Source: CAYZJB01 sp964602985
GTDB taxonomy: Bacteria; CLD3; SB21
Assembly: GCA_964602985.1 (NCBI GenBank)
Contig: CAZRTJ010000001.1
Span: 236,243-300,242 of the forward strand
Length of the DNA: 64,000 bases
Direction of reading: 5' to 3'
The position numbers and the translations under genes were made by a program. This document shows, piece by piece, positions 41,420 through 49,704 of the stretch (its first letter is position 1; each line of letters opens with the position of its first letter). The notes under the pieces are model-generated. The model worked only from the letters and a program-made list of their open reading frames with translations. It was not told the origin of the DNA and ran no database searches.

Positions 41420-42873
41420 GTGATGTTGTATTCGCGCAGTTTGTTGTACAGCGAGGGACGACTGATTCCCAGCCGGCGGGCGGCTTCCGTGCGATTGCCG
41501 CGAACTTCCTTGAGGATCTGCGTGATGGCAAACTTCTCAATGTCGCGTGTGGTGACGGACAGGATTGTTTTGAGGTCCATGTTGTCCTGCAGCATCTCCG
41601 CAAGCCGGTGTCCCGTCTCCTCCCGGGCGACAGCCGTCGCGGTCCGCGATTCCGTCCGATCGAGCGGATTCAGCGCTTCCGGCAAGACTCCAAGGTCCAT
41701 CTCGTCGCCATCCGATCCGGCGATCACGACCGCCCGCTCGATGATGTTTTCCAATTCGCGGATATTCCCGGGCCACGGGTACTCCAGCATGCGCCTCAGG
41801 GACGCGTCGGATATTTTGCGGAATTTTCTTCCGTTCTTGCGGGAATATTTGTCCAGAAAGAACTGCGCGAGGAGTGGAATGTCTTCCTTGCGATCGCGCA
41901 GGGGAGGGACGTGGATGGTGATGACCGCCAGGCGGTAATACAGATCGTCCCGAAATTCCTGCTTCCGGATCATTTCGGGAAGTGGGCGATTGGTCGCGGC
42001 CACGATGCGTACGTCGACCTTCCTGCCTTGCACGGACCCGACCGGTCGGATTTCCTTTTCCTGAATGGCGCGAAGAAGCTTGGCCTGCACCGGCAGACTG
42101 ATGGTCGAGATTTCGTCGAGGAAGAGTGTCCCTCCATGAGCTTCCTGAAACAGTCCGTCCTTATCGCCAACGGCTCCGGTGAAAGCGCCGCGCACGTGTC
42201 CAAAGAGTTCACTCTCCAAAAGTGTTTCGGGAATCGCCCCGCAATTGATCGCGACGAAGGGGCGCACATGCCGACCGCTTTCCTGATGGATACTGCGGGC
42301 GACCAGTTCCTTGCCCGTACCGCTTTCGCCTTCGATCAATACGGTGGAATCACTCTTGGACACCGTGCGGATCATGTCGAAAATCCGCAGCAGCGGCCGA
42401 CTCTGACCGATAATGTGATGAAAGTCGACGGTCTCTCGTTCGTCCAGCTGTTCCCGCAGTCGCTGAATCTCATCATTGAGTCGGCGGTACTCGAGCGCTT
42501 TGCGTACGGTGAGGAGCAACTCGTCGTGCTGAAACGGTTTGGTAAGGTAATCGTACGCCCCGTCCTTCATGGCCTTTACGGCATCCTCCACCGTGCCCGC
42601 GCCGGTCAGCATGATGAAGGGAACGTCGGGATGACGCCCTTTGGCTTTTTTCAGTAATTCGAGCCCCGTCATTCTCCCCAGCGCCAGGTCCGAAATGATC
42701 AGATCCGGCGGACGCTGAAGGATCATTCCTTCCGCCTCTTCCGCCGAAAAAGCCGAACGCACCCGCACGGAAGTGGTGGGTCCAAAATCAATGGCGCCGG
42801 TCGCGGTCAGAATTTGTTCAAAGAGCGCGTGAATGTTTTTTTCGTCGTCGACGACGAGAATTTCGATTTTCAT
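41416..42873 (-). CDS. NtrC-family sigma54-dependent response regulator
   Basis: 485 residues: receiver domain (1-120, acidic VDDE, phospho-acceptor Asp62, Lys in TKPF), AAA+ domain (about 145-385) with Walker A GESGTGKE, the sigma54-contact loop GAFTGA, and DEISTI and R-finger segments. A Fis-type helix-turn-helix follows at the C-terminus (GNRTEAARRLGISRPSLYNKL). It should activate sigma54 promoters after phosphorylation. It overlaps the kinase gene upstream by four bases, so the pairing is likely. Confidence 0.95.
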   Translation of the reverse strand: MKIEILVVDDEKNIHALFEQILTATGAIDFGPTTSVRVRSAFSAEEAEGMILQRPPDLIISDLALGRMTGLELLKKAKGRHPDVPFIMLTGAGTVEDAVKAMKDGAYDYLTKPFQHDELLLTVRKALEYRRLNDEIQRLREQLDERETVDFHHIIGQSRPLLRIFDMIRTVSKSDSTVLIEGESGTGKELVARSIHQESGRHVRPFVAINCGAIPETLLESELFGHVRGAFTGAVGDKDGLFQEAHGGTLFLDEISTISLPVQAKLLRAIQEKEIRPVGSVQGRKVDVRIVAATNRPLPEMIRKQEFRDDLYYRLAVITIHVPPLRDRKEDIPLLAQFFLDKYSRKNGRKFRKISDASLRRMLEYPWPGNIRELENIIERAVVIAGSDGDEMDLGVLPEALNPLDRTESRTATAVAREETGHRLAEMLQDNMDLKTILSVTTRDIEKFAITQILKEVRGNRTEAARRLGISRPSLYNKLREYNIT

Positions 42874-44333
42874 GAAATTGGCAATCGTATTTCAAAGGTC
42901 GTGGACACTCCGGGTTCGCTCATGGCGCGAATGGTTCCGTCGTGACTTTCGATGATCGAGCGACACACGGCCAGCCCCAGGCCGAAACCGGCGCCCTTCT
43001 TCGTGGTGAAGAAGGGTTCAAAAATGTGCGGAAGATGTTTCTCTGAAATTCCCTCTCCGGTATCGCGAACGCAAATGACGACGTCGTTTCCATCCCGCCG
43101 GGTGGTGACGGTCAACCGTCCGTGGCTCTTCATCGATTGCAGGCTGTTCATAAAGAGATTCACAAAAACCTGCTGCAGTTTCTTCGGATCGGCCGACAGG
43201 TCCGGAAGGTCGTCGTAGGATTCTTCCAATCGGATGTGTTTTTCCTTGAGCCGGTGTTTGACCAGAGACAAACTCACTTCGATCACATGTTGGAGCGGAA
43301 GCAGGACGCGGACGGCGGGAGAAGGTTTGGCGTAATGGAGAAGTTCTTTCAGGATGCTGCCGCAGCGTTCGGACTCTTCGGCTATCATGCCGAGGACGGA
43401 GTGGTTTGGATGGCCGGCGGGAGTGTCTTTCAAAAGCGATTGCGCAAAGCCCATGATGATGCACAGCGGATTGTTTAACTCGTGCGCGATGCCGGCCGCA
43501 AGTGTGCCGATACCCGCCAGGCGTTCCGATTCCGCCAGTCGCATCTGCATCTGACGGGATTCGGTCACGTCCTTGATATGCTCAATGAAGCCGCCCGTCT
43601 CTCCCTGCAGGGGATAGGTGGAGATTTGGAGGATTCGGCCGTTGTGCGAGATCTCGGCGACGGCGGGGCGACGCGTATGGAGGGTCTCCAGCGCCGGGCA
43701 GGAATCGCAGATCGTTTCGCGGTCGAAATGAAACTGATAACACAATCGTCCCTCGGGACGGATGTAGGGCTTCTGCAAACGAAGACGGGAATTGCCGTGC
43801 TGAATGAGGAACCGGTCGTCTTGTGTGCTGATCGGGTCGGTGATCCCATCGAACAACGACTGCAGGTGATTGCGCGCATCCTGCAATTCCGCGGTCAGGC
43901 GCCGGTTGCAGGCCGTCATGTCGTGGATGGTCAGGACATTCAGAATGACGTTGACCAATTCCTTCAGTCCAAAGGGCTTCATCAGGTAGGCGCTCAGTCC
44001 TTCGCGGAGGAGGATGTCCTGTTCTTCGTAATTATCCGTCCGTGCGGTCAGCATAATGACCGGGATGGCATCCTGCTTGAGTCGGGACACTTCGCGGAAG
44101 ACCGCCGGCCCGTCCATCACCGGCATCATGTAGTCCAGCAAGATCATCGTCGGTTGAAAGGTTTCCAGCGCGTGGATCGCTTCGCGCCCGTTCGGTGCGA
44201 TTTGACAGGTCGCGCCCAGCGAGGTTAACATCAGTCGGCAGGATTCGGCGATCGACGGATCGTCGTCCACGACAAGAAGCCGCCGGTTCTTCAGCAGGTC
44301 CCGTTGTTTGATCGTGGGGAGGTAGGTGGTCAT
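42870..44333 (-). CDS. Hybrid sensor: receiver-PAS-histidine kinase
   Basis: 487 residues from ATG 44333 (ATGA overlap with the upstream gene; an apparent N-terminal extension is a shadow of that gene). A receiver domain (about 18-135) has Asp67 as acceptor. A short coiled-coil leads into a PAS domain (about 150-255) with an unusual CDSCP motif (ETICDSCPALETL). A HisKA domain follows (LAAGIAHELNNPL), then HATPase_c (GAGFGLGLAV). It lacks transmembrane segments, so it is cytoplasmic. The N-terminal receiver suggests it is itself regulated by another kinase. Its likely target is the sigma54 regulator encoded next. Confidence 0.93.
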   Translation of the reverse strand: MTTYLPTIKQRDLLKNRRLLVVDDDPSIAESCRLMLTSLGATCQIAPNGREAIHALETFQPTMILLDYMMPVMDGPAVFREVSRLKQDAIPVIMLTARTDNYEEQDILLREGLSAYLMKPFGLKELVNVILNVLTIHDMTACNRRLTAELQDARNHLQSLFDGITDPISTQDDRFLIQHGNSRLRLQKPYIRPEGRLCYQFHFDRETICDSCPALETLHTRRPAVAEISHNGRILQISTYPLQGETGGFIEHIKDVTESRQMQMRLAESERLAGIGTLAAGIAHELNNPLCIIMGFAQSLLKDTPAGHPNHSVLGMIAEESERCGSILKELLHYAKPSPAVRVLLPLQHVIEVSLSLVKHRLKEKHIRLEESYDDLPDLSADPKKLQQVFVNLFMNSLQSMKSHGRLTVTTRRDGNDVVICVRDTGEGISEKHLPHIFEPFFTTKKGAGFGLGLAVCRSIIESHDGTIRAMSEPGVSTTFEIRLPIS

Positions 44334-45013
44334 GCGACCTTTCCGATCAGACGGCGCGCGCGATCGATAGAACTCTCGGAAACAAACGGCGCGAGAGAAT
44401 CTGCAACCGCGTTCAACTGTTCGATCGTCGCTCCGACCTGCATCGCGCCGCGGATGTGGGAGTGCAGTTGTCTCTCCCGGTCGGAGGCGATCAGCGACGC
44501 GACGATACACAATTCTCTTTCCAGGATGGGAAGGGCGCCCCGACTCAGCACCTTGCCGTACCCTTCGATCATCATCCACGTCCGAAGGTCGGCGCTGAGC
44601 CTTGACATATTCTCCTGCAGTCGGTCGAAATTCTTTCCGTAGATGATCTTGCACAAAGCCTCGCCGTCTGCGGAAATCGATTCCGCGGTCCGGACGTCCT
44701 CGTAGTTGGAATCCGGGAGCCCCGCTTCGATGCGGACATTTTCAAGTACGTGGAGAGCTTCGATGACGGGAGGAAAGCCGCAGAAAAGATAATTCTGCAG
44801 AATGACTTCCTTGACCGTCAGGACGGAAAGTGTTTCGGAAAATGCCAAACGAAGGCACTCGGAAAGAAATTCGGGATAAGCCTGGGCGGTCGCGCAAGAC
44901 ACCCACACGAGTATTCGCTGTGACTGCGTGAGTTCCGGTTGATCCAGCAACTCCAGCATCCGCGCGTGTGCGGAATCGGCCGCCCATTTGCGCTGTGCGG
45001 ACAATGAAGACAT
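44330..45013 (-). CDS. Carboxymuconolactone-decarboxylase-like (AhpD superfamily) protein
   Basis: 227 residues, all helical, with two CMD-like halves. The second carries LPILERELCIVASLIASDRERQLHSHIRGAMQVGATIEQLNAV, the typical CMD signature. No CxxC pair is present, so the alkylhydroperoxidase activity of AhpD is not expected. The gene is first in an operon with a hybrid kinase and sigma54 regulator, so a role as sensor partner or small-molecule enzyme feeding the kinase is possible but unproven. No Shine-Dalgarno is visible before the ATG. Confidence 0.78.
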   Translation of the reverse strand: MSSLSAQRKWAADSAHARMLELLDQPELTQSQRILVWVSCATAQAYPEFLSECLRLAFSETLSVLTVKEVILQNYLFCGFPPVIEALHVLENVRIEAGLPDSNYEDVRTAESISADGEALCKIIYGKNFDRLQENMSRLSADLRTWMMIEGYGKVLSRGALPILERELCIVASLIASDRERQLHSHIRGAMQVGATIEQLNAVADSLAPFVSESSIDRARRLIGKVA

Positions 45014-45040
45014 ATGAAGAGAAGTGTTGTGTGCAGGCGA

Positions 45041-45069
45041 AACTTACGGCAAAAAGACCTGTTCGTCAA
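45041..45069 (-). promoter_or_regulatory. Candidate promoter for the CMD-kinase-regulator-acpS operon
   Basis: On the minus strand TTGACG (45064-45069), 17 bases, TAAGTT (45041-45046), about 28 bases before the first ATG. Confidence 0.55.
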
Positions 45070-45431
45070 GAAGTAGTTTGCCTCAGGTGTGCGACATAAG
45101 AGTTGACGACATTGGGTTCCAGGCGGAGAGCCCTGTTAGGGCGAGATTACCCATCATAACGATTAATCGCCGTTCAGCGGACTATTTGGGCTAAACCCCG
45201 GTTTCAGTACGACAGATGTATTCCCGCAGGCCGAAGCCTCGCGGAATGATGCACGGAATAAGAAAAGAACGATGTCACAAGTCTCAAGGCTCCGGCCCAA
45301 TGCAATGACGATGACAGGCGACGTTTGGAACCAGAACGGCGGAGGTCAAAGCGCGACTTGAAACCCAGAACGGCGGGGGAGTGTCGTACAGCGAAAGCTA
45401 TTGCGAAGCGCAAGAATTGCGAGAATGGCGG
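45070..45431. repeat. Hairpin- and repeat-rich intergenic region
   Basis: About 360 bases without a convincing gene. Visible structures are GCCCT-GTT-AGGGC (45130-45142), the palindrome AAACC-CC-GGTTT (45193-45204), and a longer imperfect stem with a CGAA loop (45220-45247). Two tandem imperfect repeats ending in CCAGAACGGCGG lie at 45318-45342 and 45353-45376, with 35-base spacing. It may be a structured RNA, a REP-like palindromic element or a decayed mobile repeat. Confidence 0.5.
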
Positions 45432-46634
45432 CTACGGGATCGTTTGCTTCACCGGTAATCGGACCACGAATTCCGATCCCTGACCGGGCACGCTCCAGAC
45501 GTCGATGGCGCCGCCGTGTTTCTGGACAATTCCGTTGCTGATCGTCAGGCCGAGACCGGTTCCCTCGGCTTCTTCTTTGGTGGTGAAGCCGCTCTCGAAT
45601 ATCATCGGCAGATGTTCTTCGGAGATCCCGCGTCCGTTGTCGCGGACGGAGATCCGCACGCCGTCTTCGTCATGCCATGCACGGATCCACACGTCGCCCT
45701 GCGACTGAATGGACTGGGCGGCATTGGACAGGAGGTTCAGTACGACTTGCGTCAGCGGACCCGGGAGCCCGATGACTTGGGGCACCGCGTCAAACTGTTT
45801 GTGAAACTGAATGGAGTACTTGTATTTTGGACGAACCAGATTGACCGCGCGTTCGACGATCTCTTGTACATTGACGGCGGTCCATTGCGCGTCGTCTAAA
45901 CGGCTGAAGCCGCGCAGGTCCCGGATAATATCGGACACGAGAGCAGATGCATTCTGCATCGTACGAAAAATGTTCTCGAGTTCGCCGGCCGATCGGATGG
46001 CTTCGGGTAATTGATTCAACAGCGCTGGACGATCGCTCTCGGACGTTTTCTCCACGCGATGAAGAAATTCGGAGAGGTCCTTCCATTCGCTCTGAGCCAG
46101 CGCGGCGGCCTGCCGGATGTTCGAGATCGGGTTGCCGAGTTCGTGCGCAACCGCAGACAACAGTTGTCCCAGCATCGACAGTTTTTCGGCTTGGGCCAGT
46201 TTTTCCTGTGACTTGACCCATTCGCGGTGTGTGGCTTCGTAGGCCTTCTTATGAAGGTGATGCTCCGCCGCTCGTCTGACGCTGACCGTCAGCCACTCCA
46301 TCTCAAACGGTTTGGGGAGAAATTTATACACGTGTCCTTTGTTGATCGCATCGGCCAGCACGTTCGTGTCCGCATAGGCGGTGATCAGAATCCGCATCGC
46401 CTCCGGCGCGATGGTTCGGGATTCGACCAGGAAGTCCATGCCGTTCATACCTTCCATCTTCAGATCGGAAATGATCACGGCCATGTCCGGATGTTCGCTC
46501 AGAATACGGAGGCCTTCCTGACCACTGCCCGCGCTCAGCACGGTGAACTCTTCGCCGAGCGCACGCTCCATAACCTTGATGATGCCGGGCTCGTCATCTA
46601 CGCACAGGATTTTCGCGTCGGACAGCCGGATCAT
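45432..46634 (-). CDS. Hybrid protein: receiver plus histidine kinase
   Basis: 400 residues from ATG 46634, which overlaps the lon stop (ATGA); the longer open frame upstream is a shadow of lon. A receiver domain (about 8-125, Asp57, Lys in LPKPF) is followed by a coiled-coil linker, HisKA (LSAVAHELGNPISNIRQA) and HATPase_c (DNGRGISEEHLPMIFE, GTGLGLTIS). There is no membrane segment. Like the kinase at 42870 it is a cytoplasmic receiver-first hybrid, and it may act in a multistep relay. It is transcribed with lon and hsp20. Confidence 0.92.
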   Translation of the reverse strand: MIRLSDAKILCVDDEPGIIKVMERALGEEFTVLSAGSGQEGLRILSEHPDMAVIISDLKMEGMNGMDFLVESRTIAPEAMRILITAYADTNVLADAINKGHVYKFLPKPFEMEWLTVSVRRAAEHHLHKKAYEATHREWVKSQEKLAQAEKLSMLGQLLSAVAHELGNPISNIRQAAALAQSEWKDLSEFLHRVEKTSESDRPALLNQLPEAIRSAGELENIFRTMQNASALVSDIIRDLRGFSRLDDAQWTAVNVQEIVERAVNLVRPKYKYSIQFHKQFDAVPQVIGLPGPLTQVVLNLLSNAAQSIQSQGDVWIRAWHDEDGVRISVRDNGRGISEEHLPMIFESGFTTKEEAEGTGLGLTISNGIVQKHGGAIDVWSVPGQGSEFVVRLPVKQTIP

Positions 46635-49030
46635 GCGGGGACTCGTCGTCGGGTGGTCTTGGTGAGGCGACCGTTGGAGCGAAGGTTCTTTTTCATGAGT
46701 GCGATGGGGAGCACTTCGTCGATGTGATCGACGAAGTGAAACTGCAGGGATTTCTTCACGTACTCCGGTACGTCCTCCAGGTCGTTGCGATTCAGCAGCG
46801 GCAGGAGGACCATTTTGATGCCGGCGCGGCGCGCGGCCACGACCTTCTCGCGGATGCCTCCGACGGGCATGACTTTTCCGCGCAGGGTAATTTCGCCCGT
46901 CATCGCAATGTCGCTTCGCACCGGTCGACCCGTGAACAACGACGCCAGACACGTCGCGATGGTGACGCCCGCCGAGGGTCCATCCTTGGGCGTCGCTCCG
47001 GAGGGAATGTGAATGTGCACGTCCACTTTGTCGAACACCGACGGCGGCACGTTCAGTTCCTTGGATTTGCTTCGAATGAAGCTCATGGCGGCCTGGGCAG
47101 ATTCCTTCATCACCGCGCCGAGTTGCCCGGTCAACTGAAGACCGCGACTGCCATGCATCAGACGCGCTTCGATGAAGAGGATTTCCCCGCCGGCCTGCGT
47201 CCACGCCAGTCCGGTCGCAATTCCGACTTCGTTCTCCCGGCGTGCCATTTCCGGAAAGATTTTCTGCGGCCCGAGAAATTCGACGAGCGTCTCCGAAGTC
47301 ATACGGGTCGGCTTCTTGTTTCCCTCCGCCTTCTTGCGTGCGACTTTGCGGCAAATATTGGCAAGTTCGCGTTCCAGATTGCGCACTCCCGATTCCCACG
47401 TGTAGGAGGTAACCACTTGATGGATGATCTCGTCGGAAATGGAGATGTCGGCGGGCTTCAGCCCGTTCTCTTTGATCTGTCGCGGCACGATATATCTTCT
47501 AGCAATTTCGACTTTGTCTTCGGCGATGTATCCCGGCAGGCGCAGGACTTCCATCCGGTCGAGCAGAGCAGGCGGGATCGGCGACAGGTCGTTGGCGGTG
47601 GCGATGAACATCACCTGGGACAAGTCGAAGGCAATATCGATGTAATGATCGTTGAACGTGCAGTTCTGTGCGGGATCGAGGACCTCGAGAAGTCCCGAAG
47701 CGGGGTCTCCCCGAAAATCCTGCCCGATCTTGTCGATTTCGTCCAGCATGAAAACCGGATTGCGGCTTTGACACCGGCGTAATTCCTGAATGATCTTCCC
47801 CGGCATCGCACCGATGTACGTGCGGCGATGGCCGCGAATTTCGGCCTCGTCTTTGACTCCTCCCAGACTGAAACGGACGAATTGACGGCCGACGGCGCGC
47901 GCGATCGATCGACCGAGGGAGGTCTTGCCGACGCCGGGCGGGCCCAGAAAGCAAAGGATCGGACTCTTGCCGTCTTTTCGCAATTTCCGCACAGCGAGAA
48001 ATTCCAGAATGCGGTTCTTCACATCGGTCAGATTGTAGTGATCCTCGTCGAGAATCTTCTTCGCTTTCTTCAGATCGATGCGGTCCTTCGTTTGTTTCTC
48101 CCAGGGCAACTCCAGCAGCCAGTCGAGGTACGTTTTGCTCACGGTATATTCGGCGGATGCCGGAGACATCTGTTTGAGTCTTTCCAGTTCGCGCTGGGCA
48201 GAGTCCCTGGCTTCGGCCGGCATTTTGGCTTTCTTGATTTTCTTCTGCAGTTCATCGGTCTCGACGGACATGTCTTCGTCTTCGCCCAATTCGTGCCGGA
48301 TCGCTTTGATCTGCTCACGGAGAAAATATTCGCGCTGGTTCTTGCTGAGTTCCGCATTGACTTCGGTCTGGATCTTATTGTTCAGTTCGAGGAGCTGGAT
48401 TTCGCGGTTAATCGCGGTCATCACGTGTTGCAGACGGTCGGCGACGTCCAGCGCTTCGAGCAGTTCCTGTTTCTCAGCCACCTCGACGTTCAGGCTGGCC
48501 GCGGTCATGTCCGCCACCTTGTCGGGCTCGCGCAAGGAGGTCACGATGACCTTCAGTTCGTCGGGGAGGACCGGCGAGAGCGTGACCATCTTCTGGAATC
48601 CTTCCGACACAGCTCGCATCAGGGCCTCGACCCGCATGTCGTTCTTGTTAACGGTCTGCACCTCCTCGACTTCGCCGATGAGAAAAGGAGATTCCTGTAC
48701 CACGGACCGCAAACGAATTCGTGAATATCCCTGGATGAGCAGTCGCATGCTGCCGTCCGGAACCTGGAACATCTTCAGAATGTTGACGGCCGTCCCGATC
48801 CCGTAGAGGTCTTCCATCGCGGGAAATTCCTTTTCCGGGTTTCTCTGGGTGATGATCCCAATGACTTTCGAGCCCGCCAACGCATGGTGCACCAACTGCA
48901 CGAGATGCTTTTCTACGATGACGATGGGAAAAACCACGGCCGGAAAAATGACCGTATCCCGCAGAGGCAGAATCGGCAGTTCATGCGGCGTCGATTTGTG
49001 AATGTCTTTGGGAACTTCGGACATGGTCAT
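46631..49030 (-). CDS. lon: ATP-dependent protease Lon
   Basis: 799-residue cytoplasmic quality-control protease. A Lon substrate-binding domain (about 18-210, LPILPLRDTVIFPAVVFPI) precedes the AAA+ module with Walker A GPPGVGKTS and the VFMLDEIDKIG box. The C-terminal protease domain has the Ser-Lys dyad at Ser686 (KDGPSAGV) and Lys729 (GGIREKVVAA). Full length. It overlaps hsp20 upstream and the kinase gene downstream by four bases each. Confidence 0.97.
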   Translation of the reverse strand: MTMSEVPKDIHKSTPHELPILPLRDTVIFPAVVFPIVIVEKHLVQLVHHALAGSKVIGIITQRNPEKEFPAMEDLYGIGTAVNILKMFQVPDGSMRLLIQGYSRIRLRSVVQESPFLIGEVEEVQTVNKNDMRVEALMRAVSEGFQKMVTLSPVLPDELKVIVTSLREPDKVADMTAASLNVEVAEKQELLEALDVADRLQHVMTAINREIQLLELNNKIQTEVNAELSKNQREYFLREQIKAIRHELGEDEDMSVETDELQKKIKKAKMPAEARDSAQRELERLKQMSPASAEYTVSKTYLDWLLELPWEKQTKDRIDLKKAKKILDEDHYNLTDVKNRILEFLAVRKLRKDGKSPILCFLGPPGVGKTSLGRSIARAVGRQFVRFSLGGVKDEAEIRGHRRTYIGAMPGKIIQELRRCQSRNPVFMLDEIDKIGQDFRGDPASGLLEVLDPAQNCTFNDHYIDIAFDLSQVMFIATANDLSPIPPALLDRMEVLRLPGYIAEDKVEIARRYIVPRQIKENGLKPADISISDEIIHQVVTSYTWESGVRNLERELANICRKVARKKAEGNKKPTRMTSETLVEFLGPQKIFPEMARRENEVGIATGLAWTQAGGEILFIEARLMHGSRGLQLTGQLGAVMKESAQAAMSFIRSKSKELNVPPSVFDKVDVHIHIPSGATPKDGPSAGVTIATCLASLFTGRPVRSDIAMTGEITLRGKVMPVGGIREKVVAARRAGIKMVLLPLLNRNDLEDVPEYVKKSLQFHFVDHIDEVLPIALMKKNLRSNGRLTKTTRRRVPA

Positions 49031-49470
49031 TCCACGATGATGTTCGTGACCCGCTGCGAACGGGAGGAGTCCTTGGGCAGCCGGATGACGAGAAATCCGT
49101 TTTCATACACCGCCTTGATCTGGCTGTCCAGGATCCGCGCCGGGATCTTTAATCTTCGTTCAAACGGCCCGAAGTCGATTTCCATTTTGTGATAATGACG
49201 CTTTTCCGCCGGTTTGAATTCGTGCCGAAATCCCGTCACGGTCAGGACGCCGCCTTCGTACGTCAGTTTGATGTCCTCCTGTCTGACATTGGCAACATCC
49301 ATCACGACGATGTATTCCGATTCACTTTCCATCACGTCCGTCGGCGGGTGCCATCGTTTTTCGGATGTGATGAGGATCGGAAATTTCGAATTGAAATAAT
49401 TGCTGAAGATAAATTCCATTTCATCGTCCGATTCTCGCAGGCGGATGAAACGTTCTTCGTCTTGACTCAT
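49027..49470 (-). CDS. Hsp20/alpha-crystallin small heat-shock protein
   Basis: 147 residues from ATG 49470, chosen for GAGG just upstream; the frame extends further but without a good start. An alpha-crystallin domain fills about 40-145 (PPTDVMESESEYIVVMDVANVRQEDIKLTYEGGVLTVTG, FERRLKIPARI, AVYENGFLVIRLPK). The C-terminal IXI-type tail is short (TNIIVE). It is an ATP-independent holdase and the first gene of the hsp20-lon-kinase operon, which pairs a chaperone with a protease. Confidence 0.93.
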   Translation of the reverse strand: MSQDEERFIRLRESDDEMEFIFSNYFNSKFPILITSEKRWHPPTDVMESESEYIVVMDVANVRQEDIKLTYEGGVLTVTGFRHEFKPAEKRHYHKMEIDFGPFERRLKIPARILDSQIKAVYENGFLVIRLPKDSSRSQRVTNIIVE

Positions 49471-49512
49471 GATGACCTCGAAGAGCTGGTACGGAAGTAA
49501 TTCAAACGACAA

Positions 49513-49542
49513 AATATAGCCAAGAACCGCATGGAAAGGCAA
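49513..49542 (-). promoter_or_regulatory. Candidate promoter for hsp20-lon-kinase operon
   Basis: On the minus strand TTGCCT (49537-49542), 18 bases, TATATT (49513-49518). No CIRCE-type inverted repeat was seen around it. Confidence 0.5.
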
Positions 49543-49668
49543 ATTTTGTGCGGTCGTATTTTACGAGATTCTCCCGGGCAGAGTCCCCTGACCGGCAGTT
49601 CGCGCGGGTCTGTGGGCGACATTGCCGTTTGGCGAGACCATTTTGCGTGACAAGCTTCCGTCGATTTC

Positions 49669-49697
49669 TTGACTTTCGAACGACCGTGCCTTACTTT
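49669..49697 (+). promoter_or_regulatory. Candidate promoter for the OppF-like gene
   Basis: TTGACT (49669-49674), 17 bases, TACTTT (49692-49697). Transcription would start at about the ATG 49705, which suggests a leaderless or nearly leaderless mRNA. Confidence 0.55.
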
Positions 49698-49704
49698 GAT
49701 AACA

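Noticed and set aside
44334..44654. N-terminal extension of the hybrid kinase to 44654
   Set aside because: The extra 107 residues have no domain character and overlap the CMD gene in another frame; ATG 44333 fits the ATGA overlap.
45204..45413. 69-codon minus-strand frame in the intergenic region
   Set aside because: Its composition (Arg/Ser/Leu-rich) arises from the repeats and palindromes, and no ribosome-binding site was evident.
46635..47399. N-terminal extension of the receiver-kinase at 45432 to 47399
   Set aside because: It is an out-of-frame shadow of lon; ATG 46634 overlaps the lon stop.
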